This document shows, piece by piece, positions 7,199 through 15,180 of a stretch of 64,000 nt of DNA; the first letter of the stretch is position 1; the number at the start of each line of letters is the position of its first letter. The DNA is from Actinomycetota bacterium (GTDB lineage: Bacteria; Actinomycetota; CADDZG01; JAHWKV01): positions 124,001 through 188,000 of the forward strand of contig JAUJPC010000005.1 of NCBI GenBank assembly GCA_030447305.1, written 5' to 3'. The notes beneath the pieces are model-generated. The model was not told the DNA's origin. It did no database searches and saw only the letters and a list, made by a program, of their open reading frames with translations. Position numbers and translations under genes: made by a program.

Positions 7199-9553
7199 AT
7201 GAGCGAAACGAAGACGCAAACTCTTCCCCTCCTGCCGTTGAAGGAGGGTGTGATCCTGCCTCATATGGTGGTGACCATCTCTGTTGATTCGGAGAGCAGC
7301 GACGAGTCTTTCGAGGCCATCGCGGCCGCTCGCCGGGCCGACGGACTGGTCCTGCTTGTGCCGAGAGTAGACGGCAAATACGCACGTATCGGTACCGTCG
7401 GCAAGCTCGAGGACAACGCCCCCCAGAGCGGCATGGCTGCGGGCGAAGAGGTTTACATCGTCCGAGGGCTCTACCGCGCCGTGGTGGGCCGCGGGGTCTC
7501 GGGCCTGGGCAACGCGACCTGGGTGGAGGCCGACGTGGCACAGGACCCCAACATCTACCCACAGGAGGTCCACGCGCTGGCCAAGGAGTACCGGGCCATC
7601 GTTGAGAACATCCTGGAGATGCGGGGCGAGCGCGGCGTTGCGCGGTTCCTCCGTGGAATCAACAACCCGGGCCATCTGGCCGACACCTCCGGTTACTCCC
7701 CGTACCTGACCTTCGACCAGAAGAAGGAGACGCTGGAGACCATCGACGTCAAGGAGAGGCTGGAGAAACTGCTGGTATGGAATCGGGAAACCCTGGCCGA
7801 CTTCTCCCTGAAGGACAAGATCCGCACGGATGTTGCCGAGGGGATGGAGAAGACCCAACGTGAGTTCCTGCTGCGCCAGCAGATGGAGGCGATCCGCAAG
7901 GAGCTGGGCGAGGAAGGTGACGACGTCGTCGCCGAGTACCGGGCCAGGTTCTCCAAGATCAACATGCCGGACGACATCCGCAAGGAGGTCAACAAGGAGC
8001 TGGACCGCCTGGAGCGGACGAGCGCACAGAATCCGGAGCAGGGCTACATCCGCAACTACCTGGACTGGATGGTCGAGCTGCCGTGGGACACCCGTTCCGA
8101 CGACAACTTCGACATCAATGAAGCTCGCGCCGTCCTCGACGCAGACCACACCGGTTTGGACGACGTTAAGGACCGGATCATCGAGTTCCTGGCGGTCAAG
8201 AAGCTGCGGGACGAGCGGGGCATGGGCGCCGTCCAGGGAAGGGGCCTCGGTGCCATCATCACGCTGGTCGGACCTCCGGGCGTCGGCAAGACCTCTCTCG
8301 GTGAGTCGGTCGCCAGAGCGATGGGCCGTAAGTTCGCCAGGGTATCCCTCGGCGGCATCCACGACGAGGCGGAGATCCGCGGGCACAGGCGCACCTACGT
8401 CGGAGCAATGCCCGGCCGCATCGTAAGGGCACTGAAGGAAGCCGGCACCAAGAACCCCGTGATCATGTTCGACGAGATCGACAAGGTCGGGGCGGACTGG
8501 AGGGGCGACCCCGCATCGGCTCTGCTCGAGGTGCTGGACCCGGCTCAGAACCACTCGTTCCGGGACCACTACCTGGACGTCGACCTGGACCTGTCCGAGG
8601 TGCTTTTCATCCCGACCGCCAACGTGGCGGAGACCATCCCCGGTCCGCTTCTGGACCGGATGGAGATAGTGCGGCTGGACGGCTACACCGAGCAGGAGAA
8701 GCTGGGCATCGCCAAGCATCACCTGCTCCGGCGCCAGATCGAGCGCAACGGCTTGAACGAGGGCGAGGTCCACCTGACCGACGCAGCATTGCTGAAGATC
8801 ATCGGTGACTACACCCGGGAGGCCGGGGTCCGGAACCTGGAGCGTGAGATCGGCAAGGTCCTGCGCAAGGCGGCCACCAAGATCGCTGCCGGGCAGGTTG
8901 CCACTCCGCTGACCATCGACGCCGGGGACGTCAAGGAGTACCTGGGACGCATCAAGTTCCATTTCGAGGCGGCCGAGCGGACCGGCGTTCCGGGAGTTTC
9001 CACCGGGCTGGCGGTCACCGGCCATGGCGGAGACGTGCTGTTCATCGAGGCCACCGAGATGGAAGGCAAGCCGGGCCTGACCCTGACCGGTCAGTTGGGT
9101 GACGTCATGAAGGAGTCGGCGCAGATTGCTCTTTCATACGTGCGCTCCCACGCCGAGCAGCTTGGAATCGCCGGTACCTTCGAGAACCGCAGCTTTCACC
9201 TGCACGTGCCGGCCGGTGCGGTACCAAAGGACGGTCCGTCTGCTGGAACTGCCATGACCACGGCTCTGGTGAGCCTGCTCACCGGACGTCCGGTCAAGGA
9301 GACGGTTGCGATGACCGGCGAGGTGACGCTTCAGGGCAACGTGCTGCCGATCGGTGGCGTGAAGCAGAAGCTGCTGGCGGCCCACCGGGCGGGAATGAAG
9401 GATGTCATCCTTCCCTACCGCAACGAGGCTGACCTGGACGACGTACCCGAAAGCGTGCTGAAGGAGCTGAACGTTCACCTGGCGAAGCGGATCGACGAGG
9501 TGCTCGCCATCGCCCTGGAGCCGAAGGAGGCTCTGGCGATAGAAGCAGCATAA
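7199..9553 (+). CDS. lon: ATP-dependent Lon protease
   Basis: A cytosolic AAA+ serine protease degrading misfolded and regulatory proteins; 784 residues, the normal length for LonA. The N-terminal substrate-binding domain starts TLPLLPLKEGVILPHMVV, followed by a coiled linker to about residue 320. Walker A is GPPGVGKTSLG near residue 357 and Walker B is VIMFDEIDKVG near residue 421. The catalytic Ser lies in PKDGPSAGTAM near residue 681 and the catalytic Lys in GGVKQKLLAAHRAG near residue 723. ATG 7199 is preceded by AGAGGA. The promoter appears overlapped by two MarR-like palindromes, which is unusual for lon. A strong hairpin follows the stop. Confidence 0.97.
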   Translation: MSETKTQTLPLLPLKEGVILPHMVVTISVDSESSDESFEAIAAARRADGLVLLVPRVDGKYARIGTVGKLEDNAPQSGMAAGEEVYIVRGLYRAVVGRGVSGLGNATWVEADVAQDPNIYPQEVHALAKEYRAIVENILEMRGERGVARFLRGINNPGHLADTSGYSPYLTFDQKKETLETIDVKERLEKLLVWNRETLADFSLKDKIRTDVAEGMEKTQREFLLRQQMEAIRKELGEEGDDVVAEYRARFSKINMPDDIRKEVNKELDRLERTSAQNPEQGYIRNYLDWMVELPWDTRSDDNFDINEARAVLDADHTGLDDVKDRIIEFLAVKKLRDERGMGAVQGRGLGAIITLVGPPGVGKTSLGESVARAMGRKFARVSLGGIHDEAEIRGHRRTYVGAMPGRIVRALKEAGTKNPVIMFDEIDKVGADWRGDPASALLEVLDPAQNHSFRDHYLDVDLDLSEVLFIPTANVAETIPGPLLDRMEIVRLDGYTEQEKLGIAKHHLLRRQIERNGLNEGEVHLTDAALLKIIGDYTREAGVRNLEREIGKVLRKAATKIAAGQVATPLTIDAGDVKEYLGRIKFHFEAAERTGVPGVSTGLAVTGHGGDVLFIEATEMEGKPGLTLTGQLGDVMKESAQIALSYVRSHAEQLGIAGTFENRSFHLHVPAGAVPKDGPSAGTAMTTALVSLLTGRPVKETVAMTGEVTLQGNVLPIGGVKQKLLAAHRAGMKDVILPYRNEADLDDVPESVLKELNVHLAKRIDEVLAIALEPKEALAIEAA

Positions 9554-9571
9554 GCAAGCAGTAGAAAACAA

Positions 9572-9606
9572 AATCCCCGGCCGGAACTGGGAACCGGCCG
9601 GGGATT
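9572..9606. terminator. Bidirectional terminator between lon and the MarR gene
   Basis: A 13-bp perfect stem (9572-9584 with 9594-9606) encloses a 9-nt loop between two convergent genes. Read on the minus strand the stem is followed by a T-rich run (TTTTGTTTTC), so it should terminate the MarR transcript best; on the plus strand the tail is weaker. Confidence 0.75.
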
Positions 9607-9679
9607 CTTGTGTCTGCATTGCCGGGGTGCTTGTCCACCCGCCCCGACCGGCGACCGGGTAACCAGGGCAGAGGCGCGG

Positions 9680-10171
9680 TTATGGTGCCTGTGAGACGGA
9701 AGCCCGGATCGACCGGACCTGCGGCTGGCCTGCCGCCAGGACCCGCCTGAGGGCTTTCGCCATGACCTGTGCCTCCTCGGCGGTGACGTGCTTCGCAAAG
9801 TACTCATCGACGCCCTGCGCCGTCACCGGTTGGGTAGCCCGCAGTATCGACAGCCCCCGACGGGTAAGGCCGGCGAAGCAGACCCGGCCGTCACGGGAGC
9901 AGGAATGGCGCTCGACGAGTCCCGAACTCTCCATTCGGTCGATCAGGCGCGTAATGCCACTCTTGCTAAGCATCACTTTGCCGGCAAGCTGCTGCATAGG
10001 CATCCGGCTGCCTTCGACGGAGCTCAACTGGGCCAGGACCTCGTACCAGGTGAGCTGGATGCCCACCGTAGTCTGCAATTGACGATCCAGGCGGTCGACC
10101 AGCATGGCGCAGGCTTTCAGAACTACGGGGAAGGCGGCGCGAGCTTCAGCGTGGTCGTCGTCGGTGGGCAC
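9680..10171 (-). CDS. MarR-family transcriptional regulator
   Basis: 163 residues. The winged helix-turn-helix is visible from residue 45 to 115: VLAQLSSVEGSRMPMQQLAG, the recognition region LSKSGITRLIDRMESSGLV, and the wing ERHSCSRDGR. MarR proteins bind palindromes as dimers and usually repress their own and neighbouring genes. The GTG start at 10171 lies 22 bp from a GTTGC-N4-GCAAC palindrome in the intergenic region with the divergent phosphatase gene. Two copies of that palindrome sit over the lon promoter, suggesting that lon and the divergent gene belong to its regulon (inference). The ligand is unknown. Confidence 0.88.
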   Translation of the reverse strand: MPTDDDHAEARAAFPVVLKACAMLVDRLDRQLQTTVGIQLTWYEVLAQLSSVEGSRMPMQQLAGKVMLSKSGITRLIDRMESSGLVERHSCSRDGRVCFAGLTRRGLSILRATQPVTAQGVDEYFAKHVTAEEAQVMAKALRRVLAAGQPQVRSIRASVSQAP

Positions 10172-10193
10172 TTTGCAATGATATGACCTGATA

Positions 10194-10207
10194 GTTGCTG
10201 AGGCAAC
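10194..10207. promoter_or_regulatory. Candidate MarR operator GTTGC-N4-GCAAC
   Basis: Perfect 5-bp arms GTTGC/GCAAC separated by TGAG, located between the divergent MarR and phosphatase genes. It shares arm sequence and spacing with the two palindromes at the lon promoter (7121-7136 and 7150-7163). Position and repetition suggest autoregulation by the MarR protein. Confidence 0.6.
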
Positions 10208-10277
10208 GAATTTCTGGGTGAAGGCTATAGCCCGTACCAGGTGGGATGCTGGACTCCAACAATTGAAAGAGGAGTCA

Positions 10278-11921
10278 ATGACGGTTTTCCTTCATGCCGT
10301 TGCCTCGTTCGACCCCACGGCCAGCTCGGTACTGTTGTGGACCCGATTGACCGGCGCTACGTCAGTCGACTGGGCGGTCGCGGCCGATCCGAACTTCAGC
10401 AAGGTACTGGCTCGCGGCAATGCACGCACCGGGCCCGAGCGTGACCACACAGTGGTCGTCGACGTTGATGGGCTCGAGCCGGCCACGACGTATTGGTACC
10501 GCTTCGAAGCATCCTCGGAGCGGTCAGTCGTGGGGCGCACTCGTACGCTGCCCGCCGGCCAGGTTTCGAGCTTCACCATGGGCATGGTGAGCTGCGCCCG
10601 ATACTCGGTGGCGCCTCTAACCGTTTACCGCACGGTGGGTCAGGCGGAGGTCGATCTGGTCCTCCACCTGGGCGACTACATTTACGACGACGCGGGGGAT
10701 AAAGGGCCCCGGTCGCACAATCCGCCACGAGAACTGATCAGTCTGGAGGACTACCGCCAGCGCCTGGCACAGATCCGTCGAGACTCGGATTGTCAGGCAC
10801 TCCATATGAGGCATCCGGTGATGTTCCTGTGGGACGACCACGACTTCGCAGACAACGCGTGGCTGGGCGGCGCAAAGAAGCACGATCCCGAAGAGCACGG
10901 CCCCTGGTCCCACCGCAGGGACGCTGCGGTACAGGCGCACCGGGAGTGGCTGCCTTGGAGGAAGGCGGACCCGTCCGAACCCCTATGTATCTACCGATCG
11001 ATCGGCATCGGAGACCTGGCGGAGCTAATCATTCTGGACACTCGCATTATCGGGCGGGACTGTCAGGCCTCATTTGCGGGCGCCAAGAAGCTTGACGACC
11101 GTACCCGCTCGCTTGTGGGCCGCCGCCAGCGGGATTGGTTGGAACAACGGCTTGCCGACAGCTCACGACCCTGGGCTTTGGTGGCTAACGGCGTGGTGGT
11201 AAATCCGATCCCGATGTCCCTGCCGCTGGCAAAGCTCACGCGACCTCTCCTTCCGGAAGGCTATGTAGGTCTGGATGATGGCCAGTTCCTCAGGGACGAT
11301 CAGTGGGACGGATACCCGGCAGAAAGGGACAGACTTTTGCAGCTCCTCGGCCGCCGGGCGGCTTCCGGATCAAGGACCGTGCTCCTGTCGGGGGACGTCC
11401 ACTCATCCTGGGCGTTCGAGGGTCCCACCGGCCCGGACGGTGTCCCTCTGGCGGTGGAGGTTACCGTTCCGTCCGTAGCCTCCGCGCCCATGGGCCGGAC
11501 GCGTCTGCCCGGCCTATGGCGCCTCCTCGATCGTGAGGCTCGCCGTATGGAGCACGTACGTTGGGCGGACGTCACTGAACGCGGGTTTACGGTGCTCCAG
11601 GTGAGCCCGGAGGAGGTGAAGGCGGGGTGGTGGTTTGTCGACCCGTACGACACCGATTCTCAGCCCGGCGCCGATCTGGGGGCAGCATTCCGCACCCGGC
11701 TGGACGCATGGCCGCCGCTATGGGAAGAGGTGACTGCTCCGCATGTACCTTCCGGCGGCGTTCAATCCCCCGACCTACCCCCTAGACCGGACGATCTCCG
11801 CGACATCCGTCGCTGGCATCTTCGGAGGCGGTTTGGCCTTCTGATCCTGGTGCTCGGCTGCGCGATCACGTTTGTCGTCGGGCTGGGCCGGCTGGCGAGG
11901 CCTCGGCGGGGCCGGCGCTAG
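10278..11921 (+). CDS. PhoD-like alkaline phosphatase/phosphodiesterase with C-terminal membrane helix
   Basis: A 547-residue metallophosphoesterase of the PhoD group. An N-terminal fibronectin-like domain (residues 1-95) includes LLWTRL and LEPATTYWYRFE. The catalytic domain follows, with metal-ligand motifs LHLGDYIYD, LWDDHDFADN, ANGVV and LSGDVHSSW. The start is the ATG at 10278, preceded by AAGAGGAG; the frame is open to 10218. Classical PhoD proteins are Tat-exported, but this one starts directly with the domain and shows no signal peptide. Instead it has a C-terminal hydrophobic helix (about residues 517-535) followed by Arg residues, so it may be tail-anchored facing the cytosol. It is divergent from the MarR gene and shares its operator region. 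Confidence 0.85.
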   Translation: MTVFLHAVASFDPTASSVLLWTRLTGATSVDWAVAADPNFSKVLARGNARTGPERDHTVVVDVDGLEPATTYWYRFEASSERSVVGRTRTLPAGQVSSFTMGMVSCARYSVAPLTVYRTVGQAEVDLVLHLGDYIYDDAGDKGPRSHNPPRELISLEDYRQRLAQIRRDSDCQALHMRHPVMFLWDDHDFADNAWLGGAKKHDPEEHGPWSHRRDAAVQAHREWLPWRKADPSEPLCIYRSIGIGDLAELIILDTRIIGRDCQASFAGAKKLDDRTRSLVGRRQRDWLEQRLADSSRPWALVANGVVVNPIPMSLPLAKLTRPLLPEGYVGLDDGQFLRDDQWDGYPAERDRLLQLLGRRAASGSRTVLLSGDVHSSWAFEGPTGPDGVPLAVEVTVPSVASAPMGRTRLPGLWRLLDREARRMEHVRWADVTERGFTVLQVSPEEVKAGWWFVDPYDTDSQPGADLGAAFRTRLDAWPPLWEEVTAPHVPSGGVQSPDLPPRPDDLRDIRRWHLRRRFGLLILVLGCAITFVVGLGRLARPRRGRR

Positions 11922-12681
11922 CTGCAGCCGGTTCCTGGCGGCCGTTCTCCTCCTGCCTCAACCGCCTGCCACATGGGTTCCGCACCGCGGGATCGCAGGT
12001 GTAGGTGTGGGCGGTCTTTTCGAAGGGCTGCCCGCAACCCTGACTGGTGAGGCTGTTCCAAGGCCCGCCCTGCGCGCGTGCCCAAAGGACTCCGGCAGTC
12101 AGGTAGGTGAGGTAGAAGCCGAGCTCACCGACTGCGGCGATGGTGCGGCTGTGCACCGCCTCGTGGCCGGCCAGTGCGTCGGACATGCATCGCTCTCCGT
12201 CAAAACAACGAGCCTGGCACCACGCGACCGCGCCGAGGGCCAGGGCGCTTCCTCCAGGTCCGACGTCGAGAAACAGCATGCCGCGTCGAAAGTCCACCGG
12301 CCTGTGCAGGAGCTTAACGGCGAGTGCCGCGAGGAGCCCGGCACTGGTGGTCAGCGGCGAGCGGACCCACTTGATGAGAAAGCTCGCCACCCAACGAGCG
12401 GGGAGGTCGGACTCATCGAGCGAGGGGGTCAGGGCCGCGCCCAGCATTCCGGCGCCCGCCATAACGCCGACGGCGGCCGGCAGAATCACAATCTCAAGGC
12501 CGGGAATCAGATTCATCAGCCACAGTGCCGAGGAGTACTCCGCCACCGACAGGGGGCCGCCGATAACGCCGGCCGCGACCCAAAGGGAGAGCTCGTCGGC
12601 GGTTTGGACCCGATTGGAGCGGGCACCCAGGAGCCCGAACAGCCCTCCGAGGAGGGCGGACGCCACGATGGCGCCGGTCAC
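11866..12681 (-). CDS. Polytopic membrane protein with an HEAVH motif, function unknown
   Basis: About 271 residues with roughly five to seven hydrophobic segments (TGAIVASALLGGLFGLLG at the N-terminus, then several Gly/Ala/Leu-rich helices). In the C-terminal third AGHEAVHSRTIAAVG precedes a helix and a QPFEKTAH segment. This HExxH plus PFExxA arrangement occurs in a family of uncharacterised membrane proteins; metal binding is possible but untested. The start is GTG 12681, overlapping the glycosylase stop (GTGA), so the two genes are translationally coupled. The tail is rich in Gln/Glu/Ala/Pro and overlaps the convergent phosphatase gene by 56 bp. The same frame upstream of 12681 is only a shadow of the glycosylase gene. 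Confidence 0.55.
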   Translation of the reverse strand: MTGAIVASALLGGLFGLLGARSNRVQTADELSLWVAAGVIGGPLSVAEYSSALWLMNLIPGLEIVILPAAVGVMAGAGMLGAALTPSLDESDLPARWVASFLIKWVRSPLTTSAGLLAALAVKLLHRPVDFRRGMLFLDVGPGGSALALGAVAWCQARCFDGERCMSDALAGHEAVHSRTIAAVGELGFYLTYLTAGVLWARAQGGPWNSLTSQGCGQPFEKTAHTYTCDPAVRNPCGRRLRQEENGRQEPAAASAGPAEASPAGPARRQT

Positions 12682-13571
12682 AGCTTCGCGATCGGAATGG
12701 GGTTGTAGCGGGGACCCCTGCGCGGCGCGGTAATTCCTGAGAGCTCCAGCAGCCGAACGGCCCGTCCCCTTTGACCCATGTACGGCTCCAAGAGCTTGAG
12801 CATGCGGGTGTCGCCGCCGCGAGGCTCGCCGGCGAGTGTCCAGCTGACCAGGTGGGGCAGATGCAGGTCTCCGACGCTGACGGCATCGGAATCTGCGAGC
12901 GCCACCCTGGCCACCTCGGCTGCCGTCCATGCACCGACACCGGGGATCTTCGTGAACAGCGATCTGGCGTCGGCGGGACGAATCCCCGTCGACGCCTCGA
13001 GCTTGGAGGCCCAGGCGCAAACGCGCAGGAGGGTGCCGGCCCGCCGCTTCTCGACGCCGAACGGATGCAGGTCGTAGTAGCCGAGCCGGGCCAAAACCGC
13101 CGGATCGGGCGGCAGCAGGAGCTTCGCCGGCCCGGGGGCGGGCTCCGAGTAGCGGAGGACGAGCTGGCGATACGCCCGCCAGGCTTCCATCCCGGTGACC
13201 CTCTGCTCGAGGACAGAGCCGATCATCGCTTCCACGACGGCACCGGTAGCGCCAAACCGCATCCCGGAGTGTCGCCGGTGAAGGTCTCGCAGCAACGGGT
13301 GCTGGGGGATGAAAGCCCCGGGAAGGTCGTTCAGGCCGATAAGATCGGGGGCCCGGTCGAGTAGCCACTCACCGCCGGGGCCCCAGGCGATCACCTCCAC
13401 CTCGGCTCCCGCGCGGCGAAAGTGGACGGTTCCCGGACCTGCGGGGGTGCGGGTTGCCCGCCAAACGTCATCAGTGGCAATTCTCATGGTGGGGTCGGCA
13501 ATGCCCCTTCGAAGGGGCCGCATCGTGCAGCTAAGATCGACAGGGTGTTCGGGGCGCAGAACTAGCCTCAT
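12678..13571 (-). CDS. DNA-3-methyladenine glycosylase (AlkA-like, HhH-GPD)
   Basis: Base-excision repair glycosylase removing alkylated purines; about 297 residues. The N-terminal AlkA-like sheet domain begins RLVLRPEHPVDLSCTM. The helix-hairpin-helix reads TKIPGVGAWTAAEVARVALADSD and the catalytic Asp of the GPD motif lies in VGDLHLP. AVVEAMIGSVLEQRVTG is also typical. The start is ATG 13571 or TTG 13577. It is followed by a membrane-protein gene with a 4-bp overlap and is divergent from the small gene at 13611. Confidence 0.85.
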   Translation of the reverse strand: MRLVLRPEHPVDLSCTMRPLRRGIADPTMRIATDDVWRATRTPAGPGTVHFRRAGAEVEVIAWGPGGEWLLDRAPDLIGLNDLPGAFIPQHPLLRDLHRRHSGMRFGATGAVVEAMIGSVLEQRVTGMEAWRAYRQLVLRYSEPAPGPAKLLLPPDPAVLARLGYYDLHPFGVEKRRAGTLLRVCAWASKLEASTGIRPADARSLFTKIPGVGAWTAAEVARVALADSDAVSVGDLHLPHLVSWTLAGEPRGGDTRMLKLLEPYMGQRGRAVRLLELSGITAPRRGPRYNPIPIAKL

Positions 13572-13610
13572 CAGCAATCCCGCACGCAGCCCGCAGAAAG
13601 CAGGTGCCCG

Positions 13611-13925
13611 ATGTTAGATGGACATGGTGAACCGCTCAGCGACGCAGAAGCGTTCGAAGCCCTTCCTGAGGAGGCCAAGGAGCAGATCAGAGCCGACGTA
13701 GCCCTGCTGCGCTCCAACCTTCCTCCCGGAGAGATCATGAACGACGAACCGGTTGGGATCGGCGCCACCTCCGCCGGATTGTTGGTAGTCAAGACTGCCC
13801 ATGCAGCTTACCAATTGCTAGAGGACGGATCGACGGTCAAGGTGAGCCGGGGACCGGACGGCATGATAATCCGCACCTACCGCTACGGCGAGCTGGTGGA
13901 GACCCCGCCCGACTTCAAGCCATGA
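13611..13925 (+). CDS. Conserved small protein of unknown function
   Basis: 104 residues, acidic, without membrane segments or a recognisable domain. It starts MLDGHGEPLSDAEAFEALP and has a C-terminal half of short strands (STVKVSRGPDG, MIIRTYRYGELVE) that may form a small beta sheet. Codon usage matches the neighbours, which supports a real gene. It is divergent from the glycosylase gene, with 39 bp between starts. Confidence 0.5.
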   Translation: MLDGHGEPLSDAEAFEALPEEAKEQIRADVALLRSNLPPGEIMNDEPVGIGATSAGLLVVKTAHAAYQLLEDGSTVKVSRGPDGMIIRTYRYGELVETPPDFKP

Positions 13926-14128
13926 CCACCCCCGAGCCGAGCCGGGACGGCAGTCCACGACTGCTCTAAAGCGTCTCACCAGCAGAAGAGGGCGGGATCC
14001 TTCATACCAGCGTTCGAGGCGAGCCTGCGCCTGGTGTCAACCCTGTTTAGGAGCGGACCCGCACCGGGTAGGACCGTGAGCCAACACCCGCTAGCTAGCC
14101 ACGCTAGCTACCAAGAAGGAGTCGCGGA

Positions 14129-14365
14129 ATGCCAGAAGACGAAGTAGGGACAAGTTCCGACGGGGGAAGCGCTGCGGTCGTCGAGTTGCGGGTGGCCACG
14201 CTGAGAACCCCTAACCACGATGAGTCAAAGATCCATTGGGAGCTGATGGAGGATGGGGAGCTGGTCAACATGGGCGAGTGGCAGATACCGAGAGATCGGG
14301 ACGAACCGGGTCCAAAGGCGTGGGAGGATCTCGTTTTGCACCTCGCTCCGAAACCGGCAGGTTAG
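14129..14365 (+). CDS. Hypothetical protein, 78 residues
   Basis: Starts at ATG 14129 behind AAGAAGGAG, a good ribosome binding site. The N-terminus is acidic and low-complexity; the core (VVELRVATLRTP, IHWELMEDGELVNMGEWQIPRD) looks like a small beta-rich fold. No family recognised. The upstream 203 bp hold no gene; around 14090-14110 there is a cluster of CTAG tetranucleotides in two overlapping palindromes (GCTAGCTAGC and GCTAGC). Confidence 0.5.
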   Translation: MPEDEVGTSSDGGSAAVVELRVATLRTPNHDESKIHWELMEDGELVNMGEWQIPRDRDEPGPKAWEDLVLHLAPKPAG

Positions 14366-14516
14366 CAAGATCAGTCCGGCGACTCCCCGGGTGGCAGTAC
14401 TGCGCCACCCTTGGACCGGCGCAGAGTGGCTCTTTCGCCTGGTCCCCGGGCGGGATTACGTCATGCTTGAGTAAGTATGATTACAGCGTTACAATCTTCG
14501 AGAAAAGGAGGTTGCG

Positions 14517-15029
14517 ATGGCTGTTGAAGACGAGATCGCAGGATGGTTCGCCGGCAGGATTCCCGACGGTCTTTATGACGGTGCACCAGAAATCACCTCG
14601 GATCGCGAGGAGGTACTCATCATCGGAACTATCGCCGAGCCTCAGCTTGGTGACGACGCATCTCCCGATGCTGCGGCCGCGGCCCGCTCCGGGCGGATCA
14701 ACCAGCACCGGGAGGACACGCGCCGGGAAAGAATGAAGATCGCCTCAGAGGCCGAGACCCGTTTCGGCAAGAAGATTTCGTGGGGGGTTCGGTGCGGTGA
14801 GGATCGGGTCCTTTTCACCAACCTGAGCATGCCGGTGATGACCCGGCTTCGGATGCCCGAGCGCCAGGTGCTGGACCGGCTGGTGGACGCAGGAGTCGCC
14901 AAGAGCCGCAGCCACGCCCTGGCGTGGTGCGTTCGGCTGGTGGGACAGAACCAGCAGGAGTGGCTCGACAACCTGAAGGACGCCCTCTCGCGCGTAGAGG
15001 AGGTGCGAGCCTCCGGGCCGACCCTCTGA
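14517..15029 (+). CDS. Conserved actinobacterial protein of unknown function
   Basis: 170 residues. The ATG at 14517 is preceded by AAAAGGAGG, the strongest ribosome binding site in this part of the window. The central region (EDTRRERMKIASEAETRFGKK) is helical and basic; the C-terminal half (PVMTRLRMPERQVLDRLVDA, GVAKSRSHALAWCVRLVGQ) resembles a ribbon-helix-helix-like or wHTH-like helical bundle. I recall similar proteins across actinobacteria, always uncharacterised. A DNA-binding role is a guess. Confidence 0.65.
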   Translation: MAVEDEIAGWFAGRIPDGLYDGAPEITSDREEVLIIGTIAEPQLGDDASPDAAAAARSGRINQHREDTRRERMKIASEAETRFGKKISWGVRCGEDRVLFTNLSMPVMTRLRMPERQVLDRLVDAGVAKSRSHALAWCVRLVGQNQQEWLDNLKDALSRVEEVRASGPTL

Positions 15030-15180
15030 CCTTCCCCCAAAAGGATCCGCAGAAGCTAACAGGCACCGGCGGGTCCTTTTCGCGATCAGCACTCTAGCCG
15101 GAAAACGCCGTCCTAACCTGAGTCAGCGAATATCCTTGTAGGAGGGCCCAAATTGGGCGGCGCCCTGGGGGACGCCACAC

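Noticed and set aside
7112-9025. 637-codon minus-strand open frame opposite lon
   Set aside because: It is the antisense of the clearly conserved lon gene; its translation is low in hydrophobic pattern and has no family resemblance. High GC makes long antisense frames common here.
14090-14110. CTAG-rich palindrome cluster as an attachment site
   Set aside because: Short, single, and with no integrase or mobile gene nearby; noted only as a sequence oddity.
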